Assembly: GCA_951799405.1 (NCBI GenBank)
Contig: OX637345.1
Span: forward strand, 15,500,001-15,564,000
DNA from: Agapetus fuscipes
Lineage: Eukaryota; Arthropoda; Insecta; Trichoptera; Glossosomatidae
Reading direction: 5' to 3'
DNA length: 64,000 nt
The position numbers were made by a program, and so were the translations under genes. Below are positions 31,000 to 40,110 of this stretch, piece by piece. Below the pieces are notes generated by a model. The model was given only the letters and a program-made list of their open reading frames with translations, was not told the origin of the DNA and searched no databases. Numbering within the stretch: position 1 is the first letter of the stretch; every line of letters begins with the position of its first letter.

Positions 31000-32455
31000 T
31001 AATCTAATCTAATCTAAGCTGCAAAGATATATATCATTTAAGATTTATATTAAATGCATTCCCACAAGCAGACATGTATAATTTCGCGCTAACACATGCC
31101 GCATGTGGACCTACAATATAAAAACCCAATCTCAAATGAACATAAGCCTTGCAACTCTTGCCGTCCTTCCCTGAAACAGGGGTGACATTGGCAAAGTGAA
31201 CCAATTTTTTACAGTATGGGTGGTCAGCCACATAACAACCTATAAGTCAAGGAACATACATGACAAATTACATTTTTAAGATCAATAAATTATAATATAT
31301 ACATAAAAAAAACTAAATCATAAAAACCAATTTTACTTTAACAAACCCTAGCCGCCAACATCACAGATCAACCGCCATTTCTTTCTATCCTTACATACTT
31401 CTTTCATTTCCTCCAGAGTCATAACCTTCTTCATACAAGCTCTTCTTTTATTATGACTCTGGATATTCCATTCATTCGCAATTTCGGATATTTGGTCCAT
31501 CCATACCTTTCTCGGTCTTCCTCTACCACGACATCCATCTATTCTACCAACATATACTTTCTTCGTCAGTCTTTCCTCATTCATTCTCTCCATATGCCCA
31601 AACCATCTTAACAAACTTCTTTTAATCTTCACTTTCACACTTTCTCTTGCACCACATTCTTCTCTTACAAAATCATTCCTCACCCTGTCACTCCGTTTTT
31701 TCCCAATCATACTTCTTAGAAAGTCCATTTCAACAGTATGGACTTTACTAATTTCACTTTCATTCACCGTCCAGGCCTCGCTTCCATACATCAAGGTGGG
31801 TAAAAGTATGCCACTGCGTACCGCCAATCGAGCATTTTTAGATATGTTTTGATTTTTGGCGATACAAGCTGTGGCACCCAGTACACACCTGCCCTTCATT
31901 ACTCTTCTTTCAAATTCACCGGTCATTCTTCCATCTTTTTCAAACTTACTTCCCAGGTATACAAACTCATTTACGACATCAACATTCATTCCATTAATTT
32001 TAAATTCATAATTCATACTTTCATCATCTCTTTCAAAAATCAATACTTTCGTCTTACTTGCATTCAACTTCAGATGGTTACCTAACAAAGCTTCATTCAA
32101 TCTAGAGAGCATTGTTTGCAATTCTACTGCAGAATCAGATACAAGAACTGCATCATCTGCATACAGTAGAACACTCACTTTGCTCTCTCCTATCATCAAT
32201 CCACAATCATTAAGTCTAGCATCTCTGACACACTTGTCCATGACTATGTTAAATAGCCATGGACTCATCACACATCCTTGCCTCACACCCTTATAAACTT
32301 CAAACCACTCGCTATACTCACCATCAATACGGACACATGCCTTACTATTTTCATAGTTTGCATGCACCGCACCAAGGAGAGCCCCATTCACTCCGTATGC
32401 TTTCAAAACATCCCATAACATACCTCTGTCCACTGAGTCAAAAGCCTTTTCCAGA
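31000..32455 (-). mobile_element. RTE-A copy, 5'-truncated, very similar to 39,510-41,205
   Basis: Contains the T3 unit (31,002-31,255), the ~100-bp UTR and the RT C-terminal coding part. Upstream it stops abruptly at the KAFDSVDRG codons and meets a SINE-2 piece. Corresponding stretches of this copy and 40,111-41,205 differ by only occasional bases, so both are recent. Confidence 0.9.
31348..32455 (-). CDS. RTE-A reverse transcriptase, C-terminal part
   Basis: About 365 codons without a stop, beginning in LEKAFDSVDRGMLWDVLKAY (RT block with catalytic D). Next come GVRQGCVMSPWLFNIVMD and the catalytic LLYADDAVLVSD near 32,140-32,175. The post-RT part reads LLPTLMYGSEAWTVNESE, RSLLRWFGHMERMNEERL, GRGRPRKVWMDQISEIANEW and KDRKKWRLICDVGG with a stop at 31,348. 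In a full element this polymerase copies LINE RNA at the nicked target. Here the endonuclease and the first RT blocks are gone. The apparent N-terminal residues before LEKAFD come from SINE-2 DNA and are a fusion artefact. There is no own promoter, so this is a dead copy despite its clean frame. Compare 40,111-43,101. Confidence 0.9.
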
Positions 32456-32755
32456 TCTACAACTCCAGGATGATGCTGAGTAAACCTTGCCGGAATTATT
32501 ATTAAGTTTGAAATAAACAACCTCTGAGACTTTCGGTGCGATTCGAACCCGAGCTCTTGGCATGGAACGCAAGCACTCTACCAAAGCTTTTATTCCATGC
32601 AGATCTACAACTCCAAGATGATGCTGAGTAAACCTTGCCGGAATTATTATTAAGTTTGAAATAAACAACCTCTGAGACTTTCGGTGCGATTCGAACCCGA
32701 GCTCTTGGCATGGAACGCAAGCACTCTACCAAAGCTTTTATTCCATGCAGATAGC
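32455..32755 (-). repeat. ~147-bp tandem duplication of a SINE-2 fragment
   Basis: Two adjacent copies (32,455-32,601 and 32,602-32,750) each hold CTACAACTCCA(G/A)GATGATG, the TTATTATTAAGTTTGAAATA body and the GTGCGATTCGAACCCGAGCT B-box region. The duplication includes the last bases of the RTE-A junction, so it arose after or with the truncation. Confidence 0.85.
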
Positions 32756-33050
32756 TCGGGTTAAAATCGGAGTCCGAAATGATGTCCCGTTTCGGTGTTT
32801 ATCTTAAACAAACTTTATTCAGCCTTCACAAGAACTGAGAACCAGCCCCCTCGGGAGCTGGGAAACCCCCACTTCAAGTGAATCGTTGGCGATTTTTTTG
32901 TAGTAGGTATAGGTGGTCAGCCTCATCCCAACCTATAAGTCAAGAAATAACCTGTAAAAAAAAAGGTTCCACTCGCGACATGCGACCTCTTCGGTCAAGT
33001 ATAACATGACAAGAATATACATTATATGTGCAGCTTAGTAGCGTTAGTAG
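32756..33050 (+). mobile_element. SINE-2 partial copy, plus strand
   Basis: CGGTGTTTATCTTAAACAAA and CCCCCTCGGGAGCTGGG bodies lead to an interruption by TAGGTGGTCAGCCTCATCCC (a T3 scrap). The 3' end TATGTGCAGCTTAGTAGCGT follows. Confidence 0.7.
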
Positions 33051-33065
33051 CGTAGCGTCGATGCA

Positions 33066-33326
33066 ACTAAAACGCAACTAAGCTACACATATAGTGTAAC
33101 TTCTTGCCTGCGTTATCCCTGAAGGGGTCGCATGTGGCGCTTCGGGACCTATTTATTTTTACAGGTAAGGGGGCCGGCCTCACACCAACCACTTTCAGTT
33201 GAAGTGGGGGTTTCCCAGCTCCCGGGAGGGCTGGTTCTCATTTCTTGTGAAGGCTGAGTAAACCTTTGAGATCGAACCCTTGCTCTCGGCATGGAATGCA
33301 AGCATTCCTACCAATTGAGCTATCGA
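33066..33326 (-). mobile_element. SINE-2 copy (partner of SINE-1 chimera)
   Basis: From AAAACGCAACTAAGCTACAC to TCAATTGGTAGGAATGCTTG on the minus strand. The B box region is shortened (GCAAGGGTTCGATCTCAAAG) because the middle was deleted. Confidence 0.85.
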
Positions 33327-33570
33327 CCTTTTTACGAGCTTGATCGTCGTCGCTACAAAGCGCCAATTCTCAAGCAAGACCCAGTTGCTGTAAGGCTGGA
33401 TGGACCTTTGGTGACCGGTCATTGGTAAAGGTTTTATGAATTTTTCAACCCGGCGAAGAGCAAATTTGAAAATATAAATGGTATATTTTTTGTGCTCCGC
33501 CGGGAATCGAACCCACAACCTTCCCATTCAGAGTCCGCAGTGTTACCACTGAGCTACGGACCGGTCATTG
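33327..33570 (-). mobile_element. SINE-1 5' module joined to SINE-2
   Basis: Minus strand: GACCGGTCCGTAGCTCAGTG, B box GGGTTCGATTCCCGG, body to GATCAAGCTCGTAAAAAG, then SINE-2. The best-preserved head in the window; the anticodon arm is GGACTCTGAAT. Confidence 0.85.
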
Positions 33571-33634
33571 TTGGACGATTTGGACGTTGGACGTCACCGG
33601 ACGATTGCAATTTTACAGTATCTTTTTAATTTAG

Positions 33635-33840
33635 AGCGTCATCGATGGTTCACTTCACCAATGTCACCCCTTTTTCAGGAAAGGTCGGCAAAAGTTGCAG
33701 GGCTTATAATCGTTTGAGGTTTGGTTTTTGAATTCTAAGTACACATGCAGCATTTGTAAGTACGAACTTACACGTGTCTGTTTGAGGGCATGCATTTAAT
33801 ATGAAATTTAAATCTTTAGAAAGCTAGATGGACCGTTGTT
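33635..33840 (+). mobile_element. Decayed T3 unit
   Basis: GGTTCACTTCACCAATGTCA, GCAAAAGTTGCAGGGCTTAT and ACACATGCAGCATTTGTAAG keep the T3 order. Both ends are degraded. Confidence 0.6.
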
Positions 33841-33939
33841 GACGACCCAGCGACGAGAACATTTGAAAATATAAATGTTGTCTTTGCCACTTAGATTAAA
33901 GACCTAAAAATAATCACGCACCTTTCACGCGTCCAAACC

Positions 33940-34135
33940 ACAACACCTTCTCTCAGGGTCAGTCTCCGCTCCACTGACCCACGCCCTGTATATCCATCCC
34001 ATCCGGGGATGTGTCCCAGGACTCGCACGCAAAAGTTATGTGAGATACGAGTGGCAGAAGGCCCTCCCGTGAAGCTACACTTTCCCAAGTGTTTACACAA
34101 AGCAAAGGAGGCTCAGAAATCACTGAAATATTATA
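33940..34135 (-). mobile_element. Element D 3' part
   Basis: Minus strand: GGAAAGTGTAGCTTCACGGG, ACATCCCCGGATGGGATGGA and GAGAGAAGGTGTTGTGG. Upstream half missing. Confidence 0.75.
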
Positions 34136-34139
34136 GCCA

Positions 34140-34610
34140 CACCAAACCACAGTCCACACAAATGATTCCGAGGCATGATGTAGGGATAATCAGGGCGAGT
34201 GTGTCCGCCCTTTGGCAGGATTGTCTGCTGTCATGCCACAGACATAATGGTTACAATAATGTGTCTACTGGGATACAGGGGAGCAGACAATACCAGAACA
34301 TTATTGGCCAGCCGTTAGTTACAGATTTGACAGTCGGACAAACTGCAGCACATGTGCTTACCTTCGAATACCATTGATTTGTGATGTTTTGTGTCGATGT
34401 GTAGAAATCAGATTTGAGGTTGAATTTCTGTGACCTATAATAATTTTGGTATTACAATTTATTCAAAGTGTACTCGTATGCCTACGCAATGAAAGGAGAA
34501 CAAATCGGACTCGGCATATTGCAAATTGGAAGAAAAAGAGGCAGGACTGAGTCATAAGCTCGATACAAAATTATGCTGGTAAAGTATAAAAAGATAAACA
34601 ACTTTGATGA
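34140..34610. other. No recognised feature
   Basis: A short plus-strand frame crosses this area but has no motif I can name. Confidence 0.35.
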
Positions 34611-34616
34611 TATTAA

Positions 34617-34790
34617 GGATGTAGAATCCATCTTTTCGGGCTTGTACTTAGTCTAAGTACAAGCCCTGAAGATGTCAGTCATATGTTACTGACGAAACGT
34701 AGCAGCCTTCTAAAAAAAATAAAGCAGCCTACAAAAGAATTATTGAACATGGTCTACAAGCCCGGAAAGATGGATTCTACATCCTTATCA
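34617..34790 (+). repeat. Inverted repeat enclosing a hammerhead-core-like hairpin
   Basis: GGATGTAGAATCCATCTTTT at the left is complemented by AAAGATGGATTCTACATCC at the right. Inside, GGGCTTGTACTTAG and its complement form a stem. CTGAAGA, T, GTCAGT/ACTGAC, GAAAC follows at 34,666-34,697. Confidence 0.6.
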
Positions 34791-34859
34791 TCATCATCTG
34801 AAGCCGACCATGAAAGCCTAAAAACGCTTATAAAAACAACTTTGTTTTCTTAAACGTAG

Positions 34860-35240
34860 TTTAATTTTCACAATAATATTTTATGCCTCGAGCACTTTCG
34901 ACCTTCAATACTCAGGTCATTATAAAGAGTGATGTATGTCAAATTAAAATTATTAAGAAACTTTGTTTTCGATTACTTCTCATATTAATCGAAAACAAAG
35001 TTGTTTTTCTTTTTATCTTTAATGATGAACGATTACAAAGTTAATCCCTCTACAATCAATACAATTACGCAGGTAGGTGGAACACCGTCCAAAGCGCTTA
35101 GTAGGTACGCATCTCGCCCAATCGCGAACTTAGTAGGTACGTTTCAAAATTAATTTATTATTCTTAATTCCCGTTTTTGTTTCTTACACTTTATGGTCTT
35201 AGCAAAAGAGCTACAGTAATGAAAAAAATCAAGCACGTTT
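34860..35240. other. Relic hairpin and MITE scrap
   Basis: 34,896-34,925 (minus) has a GACC/GGTC hairpin followed by GAAA with a lost CUGANGA strand; the same DNA recurs at 52,091-52,160. 35,172-35,235 matches the centre of the MITE at 24,254. Confidence 0.5.
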
Positions 35241-35671
35241 ATTAATTTGCTATCTTAATTACAAAGTTTGAACCAAAAGTAAAACTTAAGAATTGCCACC
35301 ACAAAAAAATATTTAAAAAAAAACACGTTTTTTTCACATTCATACTTTTTCGTGTGTGCTAATCTAATCTAATCTAATTTATTTATTTATTTATTTATTT
35401 ACGGCATAAGCCTTTTACAAAAAGTAAATGTTAAGTGAGTTTATACAAAACTGCGAAAAAATAAAATAAAACAATAAAATACAAGAAAAAAAAATATATG
35501 AAAAACAATAAAGAACAATAAAATACAAAAAAATGTATATATATGAAACATTACAGTAAAAAACAAAAAAAAAATAACCAAGAAAAGAAAAGAAAAAATA
35601 AACCTGTATGTATAGAAACAGAAGGTTAGAAACAAAGCAAAAACATATTAAAATTAAAACTGCAAAAACCA

Positions 35672-38569
35672 TCAAATATCATTAATAAAATATTTAATAA
35701 AATATTCATTAAGTGCCAACTTGTACATATTAATATTATTGCAATGTTGACCGACACTTAGATAGGTATTGCCCAAGCGTTGGATTCGATTTATGGAGCA
35801 ATTATGATAATGCGTGGTCGATGCAACTACAGGGTGGTAGAGATATCTTTGTCTAGTTTGAATATTTGGTATAAAAAAATTTATCTGGTCTAACAGAACT
35901 GGAGAATCAATTAAAGAGTGGATGATTTTGAAAAGAGTCAATAAATCTATTATATCCCGCCTTTCCGAGAGATCACAAAGGTTCAACAAAGAGTTTAGAA
36001 AAGAGTGATCAAAGGCGGACAAAGGAATATGGAGCTTAAAATTAATTAATTTTAAAAACTTTATATGTATTCTTTCGATGCGATCTATATGAACTGAAAA
36101 GTAGGGAGTCCATACTGGAGAGCAGTACTCCAAAATGCTGCGCACTAAAGAAGTATACAAGAGTTTGATAGTAAAAATGTTGGTAAAATCTCTAGTTACA
36201 CGAGAAATGAATCCCAACATTTTCATACTCTTTGAACATATCATATTAATGTGCGGAATAAAAGTCAGTTTCCGGTCAAAGATAATACCCAAGTCAGTAA
36301 TTTCCGAAACTGTATCGAGTATAGTGTTATTAATTAAATACGAGAAGGTAACAGGATTAGCAAGACGGTAAAACCTCATTAATTTGCATTTTGAGATATT
36401 CAGAGGTAACTTATTGATATTACACCAAATTGACAAATGGTTAAGCGAGTCCTGAATCTTTAAACAGTCATGGTCACTATTAACGGTATTAAAAATCTTT
36501 AAGTCATCAGCAAATAAAAGGACTTCACAATTATTAAAAATTTGAACAATATCATCAACGAATAGGAGAAAAAGTAATGGGCCCAGGTGAGAACCTTGAG
36601 GAACACCACTTAGTGGTTGAAAGATTGACGACTTATAATTATTAATTTTGACGGTCAGGGACCGATCAGTGAGATAACTCTGTATCCAAGACAACAAGTT
36701 ACCCATTATACCCAGACCATGTAACTTTGAAAATAGGATTCTATGACATACTTTATCAAAGGCTTTTGAAAAATCTGTGTATATCACATCTACTTGCTGG
36801 CGTTTAGAAAGAGCCTTTGAAATGTAATTTTCATATATCATCAAATTAGATAGTGTGGATCTATTAGGAATGAAACCATGTTGCTGGGATGACAAAGATC
36901 TAGTGATTAAAAGACCGATTTTGGAGAGAATTAATTTTTCTAAAAGTTTAGGTATAGCTGATAAAACACTTATTGGACGATAATTAGAGACATCGCATTT
37001 ATTTCCAGATTTAAATATCGGTGAAATATATGCCTGTTTCCAGATAGAAGGAACATAACCTGATGAAATAGAGGCATTGAATATATGACATAGAGGTAGA
37101 ACTAAGCTTGAAGCACAATGTTGAAGCATTATTGCAGGAACATTATCCGGACCGGGATTAATAATTGGTTTCAATAAATCAAGTTGAGTAGTAACATCAG
37201 ACACGCCGAAGACAATGGTGGATAACTGAAAATTTATATAAGAAGAGAATTCAAATGGGCTACGGTCAGGGTCCTCAACATACACAGATTTAAAGAAGGA
37301 TGCAAACAAATTAGTGATATCCTGAGGGTTGTAAGCTGATTGATTATTATAGTAGACAATATGAGGAATAGTATGAGTATTTTTCCTTAATGAGTTGGTG
37401 AAAGACCAGAATTTCTTTATGTTACAGTTAATGGATAATTCAATATTTGAAATATAGTTTTTAAAACATAGTTTAGATAAAGATTTACAATCTCTTCGGA
37501 TATTTCTGAAATTTATGTAATCGTCAGGAGAGTTAGATGACTTGTAATTAAGATGCGCATTTTTTTTATTACGGATTAAATTAATTAGATCTGAGCTAAA
37601 CCAACTAGGATAACGAGAAGCATAATCTTGTCGTGTAGAAGAAGGAACATATTTATGAATTGCTTCATTGAGAATAACGTAAAATTTGTTAATGACAGCG
37701 TCTATATTGCCGCTACATCTTTCAAGAAATGACCAGTCCGTTTGACTGAAAAATAAATTCATGCTCACATAGTCTGCTTTATAAAAATTAGGTGTATCAT
37801 AACGAAAAGGGAGATAAGGTTCAGCACAAGAAGGGAAAGAGATATGTAGAGGAGGGTGGTAGCTGTCTACAGGCACTAGGACCTCCAAAGATTCATGTAC
37901 ATTAAGGTCTTCAACGGTGGACAATACCAAATCAAGTGTGCGGTTATTTTTATTTTTGATCAAATTATGCTGGAAAAAGTTAAGATAGCTACAGTGATTG
38001 AGTAACACGGTGTCAATGACTGAAAAGTTGGTACAAAAAGGATGGCATGACGAAGGATCAGTGGTATTCCAAATTATATTTGGTAGATTAAAATCACCAG
38101 TAATGATGAAATTCGAACTAGGGAATTTCAACTTGATCTGCTCCACCTCAAAAGTAAAATCAGTGAATATATTAATACTGGAATTAGGTGGGAAATAAAC
38201 GCAGCCAAATATTGTAGAAAGTGGTCGCGTGTAAATAAGTACAAATATTTGTTCTACCGATTTAGTTATGCAAGGGATCAATTTAGAGTTAAGTCTTTTT
38301 GATACTGCAATCATCACGCCCCCACCACGAGTCTTGTCACTCGTAAAAGTGGATCGGTCTTTACGATAAACATTGTGACCAGAAAAACCAAGTTCAGCAG
38401 AACCGATATTATCACTAAGCCAGGTTTCAGTTAATGAATATACATCAAAATTTAGTAATGCCTGGTTAGTGTAGATGGAGTTTAACTTAGTTCTCAGACC
38501 ACGAACATTTTGATAGTAGATTTTTAAATCTAGTTTTTTGAAGTAGTGTTTACAATTTTTGGTATGCCA
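35672..38569 (-). CDS. LINE ORF2: AP endonuclease and reverse transcriptase
   Basis: The frame is open from 38,569 (just after a TAA at 38,570-38,572) to the stop at 35,672. The first recognisable part, YYQNVRGLRTKLNSIYTNQA and SLTETWLSDNIGSAELGF, is the N-terminus of the AP-type endonuclease. It precedes the first GTG/ATG near 38,317, so the real start must be upstream. ITGDFNLPNIIW is the endonuclease GDFN box. RT blocks: NYRPISVLSAIPKLLEKL, YTDFSKAFDKVCHRILFSKL, SGVPQGSHLGPLLFLLFVDD, and the catalytic FADD at about 36,501-36,515. The thumb EYCSPVWTP and the C-terminal RLGNTYLS region follow. The length (~965 residues) is complete for the family. ORF2 overlaps ORF1 by 40 bp in another frame without an in-frame ATG. 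No stop or frameshift was noticed, so this copy could encode active protein. Activity is untested. Confidence 0.9.
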   Translation of the reverse strand, partial: WHTKNCKHYFKKLDLKIYYQNVRGLRTKLNSIYTNQALLNFDVYSLTETWLSDNIGSAELGFSGHNVYRKDRSTFTSDKTRGGGVMIAVSKRLNSKLIPCITKSVEQIFVLIYTRPLSTIFGCVYFPPNSSINIFTDFTFEVEQIKLKFPSSNFIITGDFNLPNIIWNTTDPSSCHPFCTNFSVIDTVLLNHCSYLNFFQHNLIKNKNNRTLDLVLSTVEDLNVHESLEVLVPVDSYHPPLHISFPSCAEPYLPFRYDTPNFYKADYVSMNLFFSQTDWSFLERCSGNIDAVINKFYVILNEAIHKYVPSSTRQDYASRYPSWFSSDLINLIRNKKNAHLNYKSSNSPDDYINFRNIRRDCKSLSKLCFKNYISNIELSINCNIKKFWSFTNSLRKNTHTIPHIVYYNNQSAYNPQDITNLFASFFKSVYVEDPDRSPFEFSSYINFQLSTIVFGVSDVTTQLDLLKPIINPGPDNVPAIMLQHCASSLVLPLCHIFNASISSGYVPSIWKQAYISPIFKSGNKCDVSNYRPISVLSAIPKLLEKLILSKIGLLITRSLSSQQHGFIPNRSTLSNLMIYENYISKALSKRQQVDVIYTDFSKAFDKVCHRILFSKLHGLGIMGNLLSWIQSYLTDRSLTVKINNYKSSIFQPLSGVPQGSHLGPLLFLLFVDDIVQIFNNCEVLLFADDLKIFNTVNSDHDCLKIQDSLNHLSIWCNINKLPLNISKCKLMRFYRLANPVTFSYLINNTILDTVSEITDLGIIFDRKLTFIPHINMICSKSMKMLGFISRVTRDFTNIFTIKLLYTSLVRSILEYCSPVWTPYFSVHIDRIERIHIKFLKLINFKLHIPLSAFDHSFLNSLLNLCDLSERRDIIDLLTLFKIIHSLIDSPVLLDQINFFIPNIQTRQRYLYHPVVASTTHYHNCSINRIQRLGNTYLSVGQHCNNINMYKLALNEYFIKYFINDI

Positions 38570-39225
38570 TTAAAAAACCTTAACGCTATATTCCTTTCTC
38601 CACGCTCTCTTCTAGTCTCCAACTCAGTCCACAGTGATTTAAGATGTTCTCTTTGCATTTCAGTGAGGTCTTGTTTAATTTTGAGTTCTTTGGGCAGCTT
38701 AAATCGGTTTAAGAAAAATGTTCTTGCATCATCAGCATCATTAAATGTGACCTTTAATGGTCTCAGTTTGTCCTTCCTCTTTATTCCCAGTCTATGGACC
38801 TTTAGAATTTGTAAATCTCTTAGGGCGTCAGTGCTAAGTAGCAACTTAGAGGTTTGGTTCAAGTCCTGGGGTATGAGTTCACGTGACTCCTCGTTAGGAG
38901 CCACCTCTGGAACATTAAAAATTATTACGTTTTTTGCCCGTGTATTCCTATCCGATAATTCGGAAAGCATCTCAGATATATTAGAACCTTTGTTGGTGAC
39001 AGTTTCATTCTTTTCCATGCTAATCTTCTCTTTAAGAATCTTGATTTCAGTTTGCTGGCTAGCAATTTTTGCTGTCGCAACACTCATAGCAGCCATAAAT
39101 TTGATAGCGATAGGGTTAATCTTTGCAATGTGATCTCTCGTGAATTTACTGTCATCGGTGATTAATTTGGAAAGAGCACTTGCGGCTTTCTCTACTAATT
39201 CAATTATTTCCTGCGCTTCGATCAT
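38530..39225 (-). CDS. LINE ORF1 protein (coiled coil plus RNA-binding region)
   Basis: 231 residues starting MIEAQEIIELVEKAASALSK. Residues ~1-95 are rich in alternating hydrophobic and charged positions (TEIKILKEKISMEKN), consistent with a coiled coil for oligomerisation. Residues ~110-225 (RAKNVIIFNVPE, LQILKVHRLGIKRKDKLRPL, KVTFNDADDARTFFLNRF) resemble the RRM-like and C-terminal domains of ORF1 proteins from L1/CR1-type elements, which bind the LINE RNA. No CCHC knuckle is present. The ATG at 39,225 begins the frame. The stop (38,530-38,532) lies inside the overlapping ORF2 frame. The protein probably coats the transcript in the cytoplasm; this is inference from the family. Confidence 0.8.
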   Translation of the reverse strand: MIEAQEIIELVEKAASALSKLITDDSKFTRDHIAKINPIAIKFMAAMSVATAKIASQQTEIKILKEKISMEKNETVTNKGSNISEMLSELSDRNTRAKNVIIFNVPEVAPNEESRELIPQDLNQTSKLLLSTDALRDLQILKVHRLGIKRKDKLRPLKVTFNDADDARTFFLNRFKLPKELKIKQDLTEMQREHLKSLWTELETRRERGERNIALRFFNGIPKIVNTTSKN

Positions 39226-39873
39226 CTTTCCTATATTACAAGGTATTATTCCTCTGTATCAATCCCTTTTGTCAATTTCAATTTGTGTCAATTTATTTTC
39301 TTTGTTAGTTCAAAACTTTGTAGCAACTCTGTAGTTTCTCTGTTGTCTGTAGTAGTATTTGTATATTATTATTTGCAGCAATTGTTTTGGTAGGGTATGG
39401 CAGTAATTTAATATGTAATATCAGTCAGTAAAAAGAGACTTTAATCACGGAATCTGAAGTAAAAAACAAAAACAAATACTCCTCAATCATTAACAAAACT
39501 CAACCCTACTATCTAAGTTGCAAGGATATGTTACATTGAAGATTCACATTACATGCATTCTCACAACCAGACACGTACAAGTTCGCGCTTGCACATGCCT
39601 CATGTGAACCTACAACATAAAAATCAAATCTCAAATGGACATACACCCTGCAACTCTTGCCGTCCTTCCCTGAGACAGGGGTGACATTGGCAAAGTGAAC
39701 CATTTTTACAGCATGGGTGGTCAGCCGCATACCAACCTATAAGTCAAGGAACACACACACACGACAAATTACATTTTATACATCATTAAATAATAATATT
39801 CAAATACAAAATATCCATTTACAAACAAAAACAAATTCCAATTTAATAAACCCTATTCGCCAACATTACAGAT

Positions 39874-40106
39874 TGTGATGTATTTTGGGGATGTTTATTG
39901 TGGATGGGGGATATCAATCAGACGAACAGATGAGTCTTGGTTTCAATGTGATGTATTATTCCATTTCAGTGTTTACAAGGCGAGAGACAAAACCAGACTG
40001 CTCAGTGAAGCAATAATAATCTCTAATAATATTATATTACAATAATACATTACCTTATATATGATATTACCTACTCTAAATAATCATATCATAATTATAC
40101 ATTACA
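39874..40106. mobile_element. Solo LTR (233 bp), 5-bp target duplication
   Basis: Begins TGTGATGTATTTTGGGG and ends AATTATACATTACA, the TG...CA ends of an LTR. CAGAT occurs on both sides (39,869-39,873; 40,107-40,111). The homologous RTE-A copy at ~43,540-43,560 has the empty site ATTACAGATCAACC. No second LTR or internal retroviral-type genes are present. Confidence 0.8.
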
Positions 40107-40110
40107 CAGA

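Larger units (their letters stand above)
35372..39400 (-). mobile_element. Near-complete two-ORF CR1/Jockey-type LINE
   Basis: Order on the minus strand: ~170-bp or longer 5' leader, ORF1 (39,225-38,530), ORF2 (38,569-35,672), ~260-bp 3' UTR ending AAAGGCTTATGCCGT and (AAAT)n at 35,372-35,400. The tail is followed by (AGATT)n target or neighbour DNA. The 5' border is not determined; 39,400 is an estimate. Same family as 1,017-2,430. Confidence 0.85.

Noticed and set aside
33481..33570. tRNA gene on the minus strand
   Set aside because: Best-preserved SINE-1 head; it continues into the SINE body without a normal tRNA 3' end or terminator.
34009..34377. 122-codon frame overlapping element D
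   Set aside because: Its first half is antisense to element D and its second half has no recognised motif.
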